From NCBI GenBank assembly GCA_002483135.1, contig DLHI01000018.1, forward strand, positions 12,037 through 76,036: a stretch of 64,000 nt of DNA. The letters run 5' to 3'. The notes beneath the pieces are model-generated. The model saw only the letters and a program-made list of their open reading frames with translations. It ran no database searches and was not told the DNA's origin. Within the stretch, counting starts at the first letter, position 1. Each line of letters begins with the position of its first letter. The position numbers were made by a program, and so were the translations under genes. The DNA comes from Hyphomonadaceae bacterium UBA7672 (lineage in GTDB: Bacteria; Pseudomonadota; Alphaproteobacteria; Caulobacterales; Hyphomonadaceae). Of the stretch, positions 51,307 to 60,679 are shown piece after piece.

Positions 51307-53073
51307 GTGGCCGAACCTGAATCCGCCGAGACCAAGGGACTGATCGCGCAACTCGCGCGTTCGGGCCGCATGCGCATTGCGGCCGCTCTTGTGGTTGTGG
51401 CGCTGGTCGGCGGCGGCCTTGGCGTCATCATGCTCCAGGGCGGCGAGAGCGGTAAGAAGCTGCTGTTCTCGGGCCTCGAGCTTGAGGAAGCCGCCGAAAT
51501 CAGCGGAAAGCTCGATACGGCCGGCATTGCCTATTCGCTGGAAGGCGGCGGTTCGGCCATCTTCGTCGATGCATCCAAGGTCGAAGACGCCCGCATGATG
51601 CTGTCCGAACAGGGCCTGCCGACGCGCGGCTCGGTCGGCTGGGAGATTTTTGACAAGTCGGACGCGCTCGGCGAGACCCAGTTCGTCCTCAACATCAAGA
51701 AACTCCGCGCCATGGAGGGCGAGCTCGAACGCTCGATCGCATCCTACGACATGGTGCAGTCCGCGAACGTCCACCTGTCGGTGCCCGAACGGCCACTATT
51801 CCAGCAGAATTCCGAAAAACCCAAGGCCGGCGTCGTCCTGAAGCTTTCGGGAAACATGCTGCCGCCCGAAAAAGTACGCGCGATCCGCAATCTCGTGGCG
51901 TCCCAGGTGCCGGGCCTTGACGTCGAGGCGGTGACCGTGACCAGCACGGATGGCCGCCTTCTGGCCGCCGCGACCGATGACAATGGGACTGGAATCGGCG
52001 GCGGATCGTCCTCGGACGAACGCCGCGCCGCGATGGAGGAGAGCTACCGCCGCAAGGTCCTCGACGTCATCGAGAACATTGCTGGCCCCGGCGCCGCCAA
52101 GGTGACCGTCTCGATCGAGGCGGACTTCAACAAGGTCACGCAGAGCTCCGAGACCTTCAACCCAGACAGCCGCGTGGTCCGCTCCGAAACGACGGTAGAG
52201 GACGTCCAGTCCGACACCAGCATGGCGCCCGGCGATGAAACCACGGTGGCCAACAATGTTCCCACCGGGGCCGCACCGGTCGCCCCGCCGCAGCCGCAGA
52301 GCCAGCGCACCGGTAACCGCACCGAAGCGACGATCAGCTATGAAATGGACAAGACCGTCCGCACCGAGATCATCGAGGGCGGAGCTATCAAGCGCCTATC
52401 AGTTGCCGTGGCCGTAGACCAGGTTCGCGTGCCCGGAGCCGAAGGCGCGCCCGCCACCTGGCAAGACCGTGCGCCGGAAGAGATCGCGCGCATCACCTCG
52501 CTCGTGAAATCGGCCGTGCTGTTCAACGAAGGGCGTGGTGACGTGGTGACTGTCGAGAGCACGGCTTTCGCACGGCCCGATACCTCGCTGGACGGCGCGG
52601 AGGCGCCCGGCCCGTTCGATCTCGACAAGTTCGACCTGGTCCGCATCGGCGAAATCCTGGCTCTGGTGCTCACCGCGCTGGCGCTGGTATTCTTCGTGCT
52701 GCGTCCGCTGGTTGGCGGCCTCATGAGCAAGCCCGAACCTGACAATCTGCCGCCGGAAATCCAGGCGCTGAAGGGGGCCAAGCGCGCCAAGGCCATCGCC
52801 GCCCACCAGGCGGCCATGGCCAACACTCATTCGATCACGATGGTGACCGAGGAAGTCAATCGCTCCACCCAGCTTCCGGAAGGACGCGCCGTCACCTTTG
52901 ACATTCCCCAGCCCGAGCGACTGGACGCCGGCATCGATGTCGCGCGCATTTCCGGTCAGGTGAAGGCGTCCTCGATCAAGAAGATCTCTGAAGTCGTTTC
53001 CAGCCACCCGGATGAATCCATCGCGATCATCCGCTCGTGGATGGCTGAAGAGCCGTCGGATCGCGCAGCATGA
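51307..53073 (+). CDS. fliF: flagellar MS-ring protein FliF
   Basis: FliF forms the inner-membrane ring. The product is 588 aa from GTG 51307; GTG 51301 adds two residues but has its purine stretch too close. Two membrane helices lie near residues 25-43 (AAALVVVALVGGGLGVIM) and near 450-470 (LALVLTALALVFFVLRPLVG). LLFSGLELEEAAEISGKLD and GYSLEGG-type SWS repeats of the ring-building domains are seen. The C-terminal tail that binds FliG follows. It overlaps fliG by 4 bases. Confidence 0.95.
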   Translation: MAEPESAETKGLIAQLARSGRMRIAAALVVVALVGGGLGVIMLQGGESGKKLLFSGLELEEAAEISGKLDTAGIAYSLEGGGSAIFVDASKVEDARMMLSEQGLPTRGSVGWEIFDKSDALGETQFVLNIKKLRAMEGELERSIASYDMVQSANVHLSVPERPLFQQNSEKPKAGVVLKLSGNMLPPEKVRAIRNLVASQVPGLDVEAVTVTSTDGRLLAAATDDNGTGIGGGSSSDERRAAMEESYRRKVLDVIENIAGPGAAKVTVSIEADFNKVTQSSETFNPDSRVVRSETTVEDVQSDTSMAPGDETTVANNVPTGAAPVAPPQPQSQRTGNRTEATISYEMDKTVRTEIIEGGAIKRLSVAVAVDQVRVPGAEGAPATWQDRAPEEIARITSLVKSAVLFNEGRGDVVTVESTAFARPDTSLDGAEAPGPFDLDKFDLVRIGEILALVLTALALVFFVLRPLVGGLMSKPEPDNLPPEIQALKGAKRAKAIAAHQAAMANTHSITMVTEEVNRSTQLPEGRAVTFDIPQPERLDAGIDVARISGQVKASSIKKISEVVSSHPDESIAIIRSWMAEEPSDRAA

Positions 53074-54188
53074 GCAAGGCCGCAGCCCTTCCCAAGCCGT
53101 CCGACGATGATCATGCGCAGCCCACTGGCACGTTGACGCGGGACGACACGCATAACGACACAGGTCGCCGACTTGCAGATACGATGCTGACCGTGTCGCA
53201 TATGCATGGCTCGGAGAAGGCTGCGATCCTGCTGCTGGCGCTCGGCGAAGATGCGAAACCGATCTGGGATCGCATGGATGACGATGAGCTGCGCGAGATT
53301 TCATCGGCGATGTCGAACCTCGGGCCGGTGAAGGCCGAGACCGTCGAGTATCTGATCAAGGATTTCGTGAACCGCCTGTCGGGCTCGGGCGCCGTCACAG
53401 GCTCCTACGATCAGACGCACCGCCTGCTGCTGCAATTCCTGCCGCGCGAAAAAGTCGATGCGCTGATGGAAGAACTGCGCGGCCCCGCCGGTCGCACAAT
53501 GTGGGACAAGCTCGCCAACGTGAACGAGCAGGTTCTCGCAAACTACCTCAAGAACGAATACCCGCAGACCGTCGCGGTCATCCTGTCGAAGATCAAGACG
53601 GATCACTCGGCGCGCGTGCTCACCGCCCTTCCTCCGGAATTTGCACTCGAAGTCATCCAGCGCATGCTGCGCATGGAACCGGTGCAGCGCGACATTCTCG
53701 AGAAGATCGAATCGACGCTGCGCACCGAGTTCATGACCAACCTCGCCCGCACGTCCAAGCGCGACAGCCACGAGCAGATGGCCGCCATCTTCAACAATTT
53801 CGACCGGCAGACAGAGGGCCGGTTCATGACGCTGCTGGAAGACAAGAACAAGGACGCGGCCGACAAGATACGCTCGCTAATGTTTGTGTTCGAGGATCTC
53901 TCCAAACTCGATCCGGGCGGCGTGCAGACGTTGTTGCGCAATATCGACAAAGACAAGCTCGGCCTCGCGCTCAAGGGCGCCAATGACGAGATGCGCAACC
54001 TGTTCATGTCGAACATGTCCGAGCGGGCGGCCAAGCTGATGCGCGACGACATGGCGTCGATGGGGCCGGTCAAGCTCAAGGACGTCGAGACCGCGCAGCA
54101 GGAGATGGTTGTCGTCGCCAAGGCGCTGGCCGATCGCGGCGAGATCATGCTGGCCGAAGGCAGCGGCGAAGAGGAGCTCATCTACTGA
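53070..54188 (+). CDS. fliG: flagellar motor switch protein FliG
   Basis: FliG couples stator torque to the C ring. The product is 372 aa with ATG overlapping fliF. HGSEKAAILLLALGEDAKPI is the N-terminal domain start, and YPQTVAVILSKIKTDHSARV is in the middle domain. The torque helix KDKLGLALKGANDEMRNLFM with EDLSKLDPGG and MSERAAKLMRDDM is intact. An N-terminal extension of about 45 residues precedes the first domain. TGATG overlap with fliH. Confidence 0.97.
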   Translation: MSKAAALPKPSDDDHAQPTGTLTRDDTHNDTGRRLADTMLTVSHMHGSEKAAILLLALGEDAKPIWDRMDDDELREISSAMSNLGPVKAETVEYLIKDFVNRLSGSGAVTGSYDQTHRLLLQFLPREKVDALMEELRGPAGRTMWDKLANVNEQVLANYLKNEYPQTVAVILSKIKTDHSARVLTALPPEFALEVIQRMLRMEPVQRDILEKIESTLRTEFMTNLARTSKRDSHEQMAAIFNNFDRQTEGRFMTLLEDKNKDAADKIRSLMFVFEDLSKLDPGGVQTLLRNIDKDKLGLALKGANDEMRNLFMSNMSERAAKLMRDDMASMGPVKLKDVETAQQEMVVVAKALADRGEIMLAEGSGEEELIY

Positions 54189-54820
54189 TGACCCAACGCG
54201 CCACACCTTTTTCCTTCGAAACCGAATTCACGCCGTCAGGCGACGTCCTGCGTGGGCCCGACCGCAAATATCTATCGCGCGAGGAAGCCGACCAGCTTGC
54301 CGCCAAGGCGCTCAGCGAGGGCGAGGCGCGCGCACGCCAGGCTGTTGAAGCCAAGGGCTTTGCCTCCGTCGACAAGGTGGCCGCCCACCTATCGCCGGTT
54401 GCCGCGCAGCTGGCCGCACTCGCAGACACGCTACGCCGCGAAGCCGCTGAACTCGCCATGATCGCCGCGCGAAAGATTGCCGGCGAAGCGCTCGACAAGA
54501 ATGGCGAGACTGTTGCGGCCGAAGCGATCGCCCACGCCGTCCGCCAGCTCAAGGGCAATCCGACAGTCGTTGTCAGCGTCGCGCCTGACGCCCTGCCCCA
54601 GATCGAAAGGCGCCTCGAACAGCTGCGCCGCCACGGCATCGGCGCATCGCTTCAGTTCATCGGCGACGCTAAGGCCAAGCCGGGCGACTGGCGGATCAGC
54701 TGGGGCGAGGGTTCGACCGGATTCAGCCGCGACGCCGTGGAAGCAATGATCGAAAACGCGCTCAGGGCGCGAATGGAAGACCCTGTCGAGCCGCAGCTCG
54801 AACTCTTCTCCGCCGCGTAG
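54188..54820 (+). CDS. fliH: FliH/FlbE-type flagellar export protein
   Basis: FliH regulates the FliI ATPase of the export apparatus; in Caulobacter the homologue is FlbE. The product is 210 aa. The N-terminal half is helical and charged, and the C-terminal FliH domain shows NPTVVVSVAPDALPQIERRL and GDWRISWGEGSTGFSRDAVE. Similarity is at family level, but position between fliG and fliN fixes the call. The start ATG shares its A with the fliG stop. Confidence 0.88.
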   Translation: MTQRATPFSFETEFTPSGDVLRGPDRKYLSREEADQLAAKALSEGEARARQAVEAKGFASVDKVAAHLSPVAAQLAALADTLRREAAELAMIAARKIAGEALDKNGETVAAEAIAHAVRQLKGNPTVVVSVAPDALPQIERRLEQLRRHGIGASLQFIGDAKAKPGDWRISWGEGSTGFSRDAVEAMIENALRARMEDPVEPQLELFSAA

Positions 54821-54826
54821 GATGTC

Positions 54827-55183
54827 ATGAGCACCAGCGACCTTAACCTTCCTGATCTTTCGCACGAGGCGCCCGGAACGGCGCTGTCGGCACAGCGCGC
54901 CACCGAACCCGAGACACTGGATATGCGCGACAAGATCGCGGCTGACCTCAAGCCCGTTTTCGACGTTCCCGTCTCGGTGCAGGCCGTCATCGGCCGCACC
55001 ACCATCGAGGTGTCCAAGCTGCTTGAGCTCGGGCCCGGTTCCGTTCTCGAACTGGATCGGCGCGTTGGCGAGGCCATCGACATCTATGTCAACTCACGCC
55101 TCGTGGCGCGTGGCGAGGTCGTCGTCGTCGACGATCGACTCGGCGTGACCATGACGGAAATCATCAAGAATTCGGACGGCTAA
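54827..55183 (+). CDS. fliN: flagellar motor switch protein FliN
   Basis: FliN forms part of the C ring. The product is 118 aa. The SpoA domain includes FDVPVSVQAVIGRTTIEVSK and ELGPGSVLELDRRVGEAIDI, and VARGEVVVVDDRLGVTMTEI. The N-terminal 40 residues are a flexible extension. It is in operon between fliH and flbD. Confidence 0.95.
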   Translation: MSTSDLNLPDLSHEAPGTALSAQRATEPETLDMRDKIAADLKPVFDVPVSVQAVIGRTTIEVSKLLELGPGSVLELDRRVGEAIDIYVNSRLVARGEVVVVDDRLGVTMTEIIKNSDG

Positions 55184-55192
55184 GGAAATCCC

Positions 55193-56566
55193 ATGCGTGT
55201 TCTGATTATCGGAAATCTCGCGGGCCAGCTTTCGGCCGCCACCAAGATCGCCTTCGACCGCGGCGCCAAGGTGCTGCATGCCAACGACGCTGATGCGGCG
55301 ATGGACATGCTGCGCACTGGACGCGGCGCGGACATCGTCATGATCGACGTTCACGAGGACATCAGAAGCCTCGTCGCCGCAATGAAGCAGGAGCGCATCG
55401 TTGCTCCGGTCGTCGCCTGTGGCATCGGCGCCAACCCCGACACGGCCGCCAACGCCATCCGCGCCGGCGCACGCGAGTTCATACCGCTGCCGCCCGATCC
55501 CGAACTGATCGCCGCCGTGCTCGCGGCTGTGGCCGATGATGATCGGCCGCTGATCGCGCACGATCCGGCGATGATGGAACTGCGACGCGTCGCCGACCAG
55601 ATCGCGCCGTCCGACGCGTCCGTGCTTATCACGGGCGAGAGCGGCGTCGGCAAGGAAGTGATGGCGCGCTATCTGCACAAGCGCTCGAAGCGCGCGGACA
55701 AGCCGTACATTTCCGTCAACTGCGCGGCCATCCCCGAGAACCTGCTGGAGTCCGAACTGTTCGGACACGAGAAGGGCGCGTTCACTGGCGCGGTCGCCCG
55801 CCGCATCGGCAAGTTTGAGGAGGCTGACGGCGGCACGCTGCTGCTAGACGAGATTTCCGAGATGGACATCCGCCTGCAGGCGAAACTCCTACGCGCCATC
55901 CAGGAGCGCGAGATCGACCGCGTAGGCGGCGCCAAGCCGGTGAAGGTCGACATCCGCATCATCGCGACTTCGAACCGCATCCTGCAGGAAGCCGTCATGC
56001 GCGGCGAGTTCCGGAAGGACCTGCTCTACCGACTCAACGTGATGAACCTCCACATCCCGCCGCTGCGGGAGCGACCCAGCGACCTGATCGCGTTGGCCGA
56101 ATACTTTGTGGAAAAATACGCTGTCGCCAATGGCTTCGACCGCAGGCTTTCCGAGGCAGCACGCGATCGTATCCGTTCGGCATCGTGGCTGGGCAACGTG
56201 CGCGAACTCGAGAACGCGATGCATCGCGCTGTGATCCTGGCGCGCGGCAACGAGATCCAGGTCGACGACCTACGCACGCCCGACGGACGCCCTGTGCAGG
56301 CCAATGCGCTGGATGTCACCGCCGAGCGCGCCGTCAGCGCTGCGGAGGCCGCCATCAAGGGCGCGACGTCTTTCCAGATCGGTCAGACTGTGGCGGAAGT
56401 CGAGCAGGACCTGATCCTGCACACGCTCGATCATTGCCTCGGCAACCGCACGCATGCCGCGAATATTCTCGGCATCTCGATCCGCACGCTCCGCAACAAG
56501 CTGCGCGCCTACCAGGACGCTGGTGTCGAAGTCGCCGCGCCCGGCGAAGTCCGGGCTGCGGGGTAA
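55193..56566 (+). CDS. flbD: sigma-54-dependent flagellar regulator FlbD
   Basis: FlbD activates sigma-54 flagellar promoters in Caulobacter. The product is 457 aa: receiver (1-120), AAA+ domain (about 125-360) with GESGVGKEV, GAFTGAVARR and SARNELENA-type VRELENAMHRAV, and a C-terminal helix-turn-helix (NRTHAANILGISIRTLRNKL). In the receiver D52 is present, but the acidic pair near residues 8-9 is absent (IIGNLAGQ), fitting non-phosphorylated FlbD, which in Caulobacter is controlled by FliX. The fliX gene is not in the window. Confidence 0.95.
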   Translation: MRVLIIGNLAGQLSAATKIAFDRGAKVLHANDADAAMDMLRTGRGADIVMIDVHEDIRSLVAAMKQERIVAPVVACGIGANPDTAANAIRAGAREFIPLPPDPELIAAVLAAVADDDRPLIAHDPAMMELRRVADQIAPSDASVLITGESGVGKEVMARYLHKRSKRADKPYISVNCAAIPENLLESELFGHEKGAFTGAVARRIGKFEEADGGTLLLDEISEMDIRLQAKLLRAIQEREIDRVGGAKPVKVDIRIIATSNRILQEAVMRGEFRKDLLYRLNVMNLHIPPLRERPSDLIALAEYFVEKYAVANGFDRRLSEAARDRIRSASWLGNVRELENAMHRAVILARGNEIQVDDLRTPDGRPVQANALDVTAERAVSAAEAAIKGATSFQIGQTVAEVEQDLILHTLDHCLGNRTHAANILGISIRTLRNKLRAYQDAGVEVAAPGEVRAAG

Positions 56567-56571
56567 GGTAG

Positions 56572-58680
56572 ATGGCTCAGGCGGGGTCAGTTTCTGTTGG
56601 CGGCGGCGGGTTCGACTGGAACGCGCTGACCAAGTTGTTTGCCCGGGGCGAATACGCCCTGGGTCTTGGCGTGATGATGCTGGTGATGATGCTCATCATC
56701 CCCATCCCCGCCTTCCTGCTGGATTTTCTTCTGGCGATTTCGATCACGCTCTCCGTCCTCATCCTGATGACGGCGCTGCTGATTCAGAAGCCGCTTGAAT
56801 TCTCCGCTTTCCCGAGCGTGCTGCTGCTGGCGACGCTGTTGCGGCTGGCGCTGAACATCGCGACCACGCGCCTCATCCTCGCTCACGGCCACGAGGGCCC
56901 GGAAGCTGCCGGCAACATCATCCAGGCGTTCGGCAACTTCGTGATGAGCGGCAACTTCGTCATCGGCGTCGTGGTCTTCATCATCCTGATCATCGTGAAC
57001 TTCGTGGTCGTCACGAAGGGTTCGGGCCGTATCGCCGAAGTCGCCGCCCGCTTCACCCTGGACGCCATGCCCGGCAAGCAGATGGCCATCGACGCCGACC
57101 TGTCCGCCGGTATGATCAACGAGGAAGAGGCCCGCAAGCGCCGCCGCGAACTCGAAGGCGAAAGCAACTTCTACGGCGCAATGGACGGCGCCTCGAAATT
57201 CGTGCGCGGCGACGCCATGGCCGGCATCCTGATCACGTTCATCAACGTCCTCGGCGGCATGATCATCGGCGTCGCGCAGATGGGCATCTCGTTCGAGGAC
57301 GCCGCCGGCTCCTACACCCTGCTGACGGTTGGCGACGGCATCGTGTCGCAGATTCCCGCACTGATCGTGTCCGTCGCGGCGGGCATGCTGGTGTCGAAAG
57401 CTGGGGTCGAGGGCGCCGCCGACAAGGCCATCGGCGTCCAGCTGTTCACCAATCCGCAGAGCCTTTCGATGGCTGCGGTCATGGCGTTGTTCGCCGGCCT
57501 CCTGCCCGGCATGCCGATCATCCCTTTCTTCGGCTTGGCGGGCATCTGCGGATACTTCGCCTGGCGTGGCTTCCAGAAGCAGGGCGAGAAGGAAGATCAG
57601 AAGCTGGCGGAAGCTGCCGCCGTGCAGCGGGCCAAGCCAATCCCCGAGCCGCCGATCCAGGAATCGCTCGCCGTCGATGAGATCAAGATCGAGCTCGGCT
57701 TCGGTCTGCTTGGTTTCATCAACGAGACGACGGGCCGCAAACTCACCGACCAGGTGAAGGCGGTGCGCCGCCAGATCGCGTCGGAATTCGGCTTCGTGGT
57801 TCCGCAGGTGCGCATCATCGACAACCTGGAGCTTGGCTCGGAAGACTATCGCATCCTGATCAAGGAAGTGGTGGCCGGTCGCGGACGCCTGCGTCCGCAA
57901 TTCCACCTGGCGATGGACTCGTCCGGCACCGCACCGGCGATCGCGGGTGAAAAGGTCAACGAACCGGTGTTCGGCCTGCCCGCCGTGTGGATCGACGAAG
58001 GCGGCAAGGAGAACGCGTCCATCCAAGGCTATACCATCGTGGATGCCGCCACGGTTCTCACGACGCACTTCACCGAGTTGGTGAAGGAGAACATGGCCGA
58101 ACTGCTGACCTTCGGTTCAGTCAAGCAACTGATCGAGGACCTGCCCAAGCCGCAGGCGGCGCTGATCAACGATATCACGCCGAGCCAGATCACCATCTCG
58201 GGCATCCAGCGCATCCTGCAGAACCTGTTGCGCGAACGCATCTCGATCCGTGACTTCGGAACCATCCTCGAAGCCATCGCGGAAGCGACCTCGGCCTCCA
58301 CCGACCTGCTGTCTGTTGGCGAGCATGTGCGGACGCGTCTTGCCCGTCAGCTGTGCAACGCCAATCTCGATGCTTCGGGCGCGCTGCCCATCATCGCGCT
58401 GTCGCCGGTGTGGGAACAGACCTTTGCCGAAGCGCTGGTTGGCGTCGGTGCAGACCGGCAGCTGGCGCTGGAGCCCTCGCGCCTTCACCAGTTCGTCTCC
58501 GATCTGCGCAACGCGTTCGAGCGCGCCGGCCAGGCCGGCGATTCACCTGTGCTGCTCACCTCTGCAGGCGTTCGTCCCTATGTGCGCTCGCTGGTTGAAC
58601 GATTCCGGCCGCAGACCATCGTGATGTCGCAGAACGAAGTTCATCCCAAGGCCCGGCTCCGTTCCGCCGGCACAGTGTAA
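56572..58680 (+). CDS. flhA: flagellar export protein FlhA
   Basis: FlhA is the main channel component of the flagellar export gate. The product is 702 aa. Eight membrane helices occupy the first 330 residues; the FHIPEP signature region LATLLRLALNIATTRLILAH and GKQMAIDADLSAGMINEEEA are intact. The C-terminal cytosolic domain has RQIASEFGFVVPQVRIIDNL. The start at ATG 56572 is 5 bases after the flbD stop, so the two are co-transcribed. Confidence 0.97.
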   Translation: MAQAGSVSVGGGGFDWNALTKLFARGEYALGLGVMMLVMMLIIPIPAFLLDFLLAISITLSVLILMTALLIQKPLEFSAFPSVLLLATLLRLALNIATTRLILAHGHEGPEAAGNIIQAFGNFVMSGNFVIGVVVFIILIIVNFVVVTKGSGRIAEVAARFTLDAMPGKQMAIDADLSAGMINEEEARKRRRELEGESNFYGAMDGASKFVRGDAMAGILITFINVLGGMIIGVAQMGISFEDAAGSYTLLTVGDGIVSQIPALIVSVAAGMLVSKAGVEGAADKAIGVQLFTNPQSLSMAAVMALFAGLLPGMPIIPFFGLAGICGYFAWRGFQKQGEKEDQKLAEAAAVQRAKPIPEPPIQESLAVDEIKIELGFGLLGFINETTGRKLTDQVKAVRRQIASEFGFVVPQVRIIDNLELGSEDYRILIKEVVAGRGRLRPQFHLAMDSSGTAPAIAGEKVNEPVFGLPAVWIDEGGKENASIQGYTIVDAATVLTTHFTELVKENMAELLTFGSVKQLIEDLPKPQAALINDITPSQITISGIQRILQNLLRERISIRDFGTILEAIAEATSASTDLLSVGEHVRTRLARQLCNANLDASGALPIIALSPVWEQTFAEALVGVGADRQLALEPSRLHQFVSDLRNAFERAGQAGDSPVLLTSAGVRPYVRSLVERFRPQTIVMSQNEVHPKARLRSAGTV

Positions 58681-58703
58681 CTGCGTACAGAAGGAGCCCG
58701 ACC

Positions 58704-59684
58704 ATGAAGATGAAGATGTTCGTGGGCCGAACCGAGGAAGAGGCCCTGGGGATGATCCGGGCCGAGATGGGGCCGGATGCCGTCATCCTCTCCACGCGCG
58801 AGCGGGAGGAAGATGGCTATTTCGAAGTCCGCGCCGCGATCGAGCGATCCTTCGGCCAGAAGGCGACGCCGAAGTTCGCGGAGATCCGCCCGGTCTACGA
58901 CGAGACCCGCTCGCAGCTGTCCTCCGCCCTGCGCTGGCACGGTGCGCCCGACGGCTTCGTCCACATGGTTTCGGAAGCAAGCGCCCGCCTTGGGGCGGGG
59001 ATGGAACCGCACGCCGCCCTCGCCGCCGGCATGGATGGGGCGTTGACGTTCAATCCGCTCAACCCGCGGCCGGAGAAGTCCTTGCTGCTCGTCGGCCCGC
59101 ATGGATCGGGCAAGACGACGGCGGTCGCGAAGATCTCCCGTTTCCTGTCTGACAAGAAGCATCCGATCGAGCCGGTGGCGGCCGATTTCGATTCTTCGGG
59201 CCAGGTTGCGCGGCTGGCCGCCTTAATGCTTAAGCCGTCGGTAACCTTTGCGCTGTCGCCCGACCATCTGATGAAACTTGTTCGCGACGCAGACGACCGC
59301 GGACAAAGACTTGTCATCGATTGCCCCTCATTTAACCCGCTGGAAGAGGCGGACATGAAGCGGTGCAGCGACCTGATTTCCTACATGAATGTCGAGCCCG
59401 TGCTGGTTCTGGCCGCTGACGGCCACCCCATGGAACTCGAAGACAACGCCCGCGCCTTCGCTCAGATGGGTTGCCGCCGTGTCATCCTTACCCGGATTGA
59501 TGCGGTTCGACGTCGCGGGGGAGCAATTGCAGCAATTTCTTCGGCCCGGTTAAGCATCGCTTCACTAGGTTTGACGTCAAATGCACGTTGCGGGCTGACG
59601 CCTGCTTCGTCTGAGCGAATCGCCAGGCTTTTCATGGCCGGCGCTGACGTTGTCGAAGCGGATCAGCTCAAGGGAGCCGCGTGA
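58704..59684 (+). CDS. flhF: FlhF-type SRP GTPase, degenerate motifs
   Basis: FlhF-like proteins place polar flagella. The product is 326 aa after GAAGGAGCCCGACC. The N-terminal EEEALGMIRAEMGPDAVILS is the family start and the P-loop is GPHGSGKTTAVAK with K137. Where FlhF has DTYR, this has DFDSSGQ, and where it has DTAGR this has DCPSF (D206-F210). LTRID near the end fits the TKLD motif. So nucleotide binding is likely but classic SRP GTPase activation is doubtful. It is shorter than most FlhF. Overlaps flhG. Confidence 0.85.
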   Translation: MKMKMFVGRTEEEALGMIRAEMGPDAVILSTREREEDGYFEVRAAIERSFGQKATPKFAEIRPVYDETRSQLSSALRWHGAPDGFVHMVSEASARLGAGMEPHAALAAGMDGALTFNPLNPRPEKSLLLVGPHGSGKTTAVAKISRFLSDKKHPIEPVAADFDSSGQVARLAALMLKPSVTFALSPDHLMKLVRDADDRGQRLVIDCPSFNPLEEADMKRCSDLISYMNVEPVLVLAADGHPMELEDNARAFAQMGCRRVILTRIDAVRRRGGAIAAISSARLSIASLGLTSNARCGLTPASSERIARLFMAGADVVEADQLKGAA

Positions 59685-60526
59685 TGATGAACTTCGGTTC
59701 GAGAAAGTCGGAAGGGAAAGGCCATCAGCGTTCGCGCGTGACGCCTGCTTCCGTCATCGCGGTCGCCTCCGGGAAGGGGGGCGTCGGGAAAACCTGGCTG
59801 TCCACCACCCTCGCCGCATGCTTCGCCAAGATGGGCCGGCGCACCCTGCTGGTTGACGGCGATCTTGGCCTTGCCAACGTCGACGTCCAGCTCGGCATCG
59901 CCCCCGAAACAGACCTTGCCGCGGTGATCGCAGGCTGGGTCGAACTCGAAGACGCGGTTTGCAAGGTAAATGGCGGCGCTGGTTCTGAAATCGGCTTCGA
60001 CGTGCTGCCGGGCCGCTCGGGCTCGGGCGCCCTCGCCGGCCTTCCAGCTGAAGAGGCCTCGCGTCTTGCCGCGTCTCTGACGGCGCTGTCGCTGCAATAC
60101 GACACTGTGCTGGTCGACCTTGGCGCCGGCATTGAAGACAACGTCATGCGCCTTGCCCGCGCGTGCGACCGCTGCGTAATCGTCGCCAATGACGAGCCCA
60201 CATCGATGACGGACGCGTACGCGTTCATCAAGGTTCTGCGCGGCTATGCGCCTAGCGTGCAGCCGTGGATCGCCATCAACATGGCCGACACCCGCGTCGC
60301 TGGCCGCCGCACCTACGAAGCGCTCGCCCGCGCGTCGCAGACCTTCCTCGGCTTCCGTCCGCCGCTTGCCGGCATCGTCCTGCGCGACCTCAAGGTCCGC
60401 GAGGCGATCCGCCAGCAGAAGACGATCGTGAGCATCGACCCGCAGGCGCAAGCCGCGCTCGACGCCCAGCAGATCGCCGAAGCCCTGGTCAGGGGCGGCG
60501 CCGAAGGGATTGCGCAGTCGGCTTAG
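59684..60526 (+). CDS. flhG: flagellar number/placement ATPase FlhG (FleN/MinD-like)
   Basis: FlhG is a MinD-like ATPase that limits flagellar number. The product is 280 aa from ATG 59684; ATG 59687 and GTG 59681 are also possible. The deviant Walker A is SGKGGVGKTWLS, switch I is VDGDLGLANVDVQLG, and the Walker B aspartate is in VLVDLGAGIEDNV. The N-terminal basic stretch (KSEGKGHQRSR) may help membrane or FlhF contact. It overlaps flhF as TGATG. Ends the fliF-flhG run. Confidence 0.9.
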   Translation: MMNFGSRKSEGKGHQRSRVTPASVIAVASGKGGVGKTWLSTTLAACFAKMGRRTLLVDGDLGLANVDVQLGIAPETDLAAVIAGWVELEDAVCKVNGGAGSEIGFDVLPGRSGSGALAGLPAEEASRLAASLTALSLQYDTVLVDLGAGIEDNVMRLARACDRCVIVANDEPTSMTDAYAFIKVLRGYAPSVQPWIAINMADTRVAGRRTYEALARASQTFLGFRPPLAGIVLRDLKVREAIRQQKTIVSIDPQAQAALDAQQIAEALVRGGAEGIAQSA

Positions 60527-60679
60527 ACTGCCTCCCCGAGGCGGCACGGACATCACTCGAACGCATGATCCAGCGTCCTGAACAGGCAGGCGCCAGAGCG
60601 GTATGGACAGCCGCGCTGCGGGGTCTACAGATGCCCCCAAGCGGCTGGCGTCTGGCTGGCCGCGTCCAGGGGACATTGC

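Noticed and set aside
52399..53304. Minus-strand frame of 301 codons opposite fliF and fliG
   Set aside because: Antisense to two solid flagellar genes, no motif.
56587..58068. Minus-strand frame opposite flhA
   Set aside because: Antisense to an unambiguous FlhA; composition is His/Asp/Arg-rich shadow.
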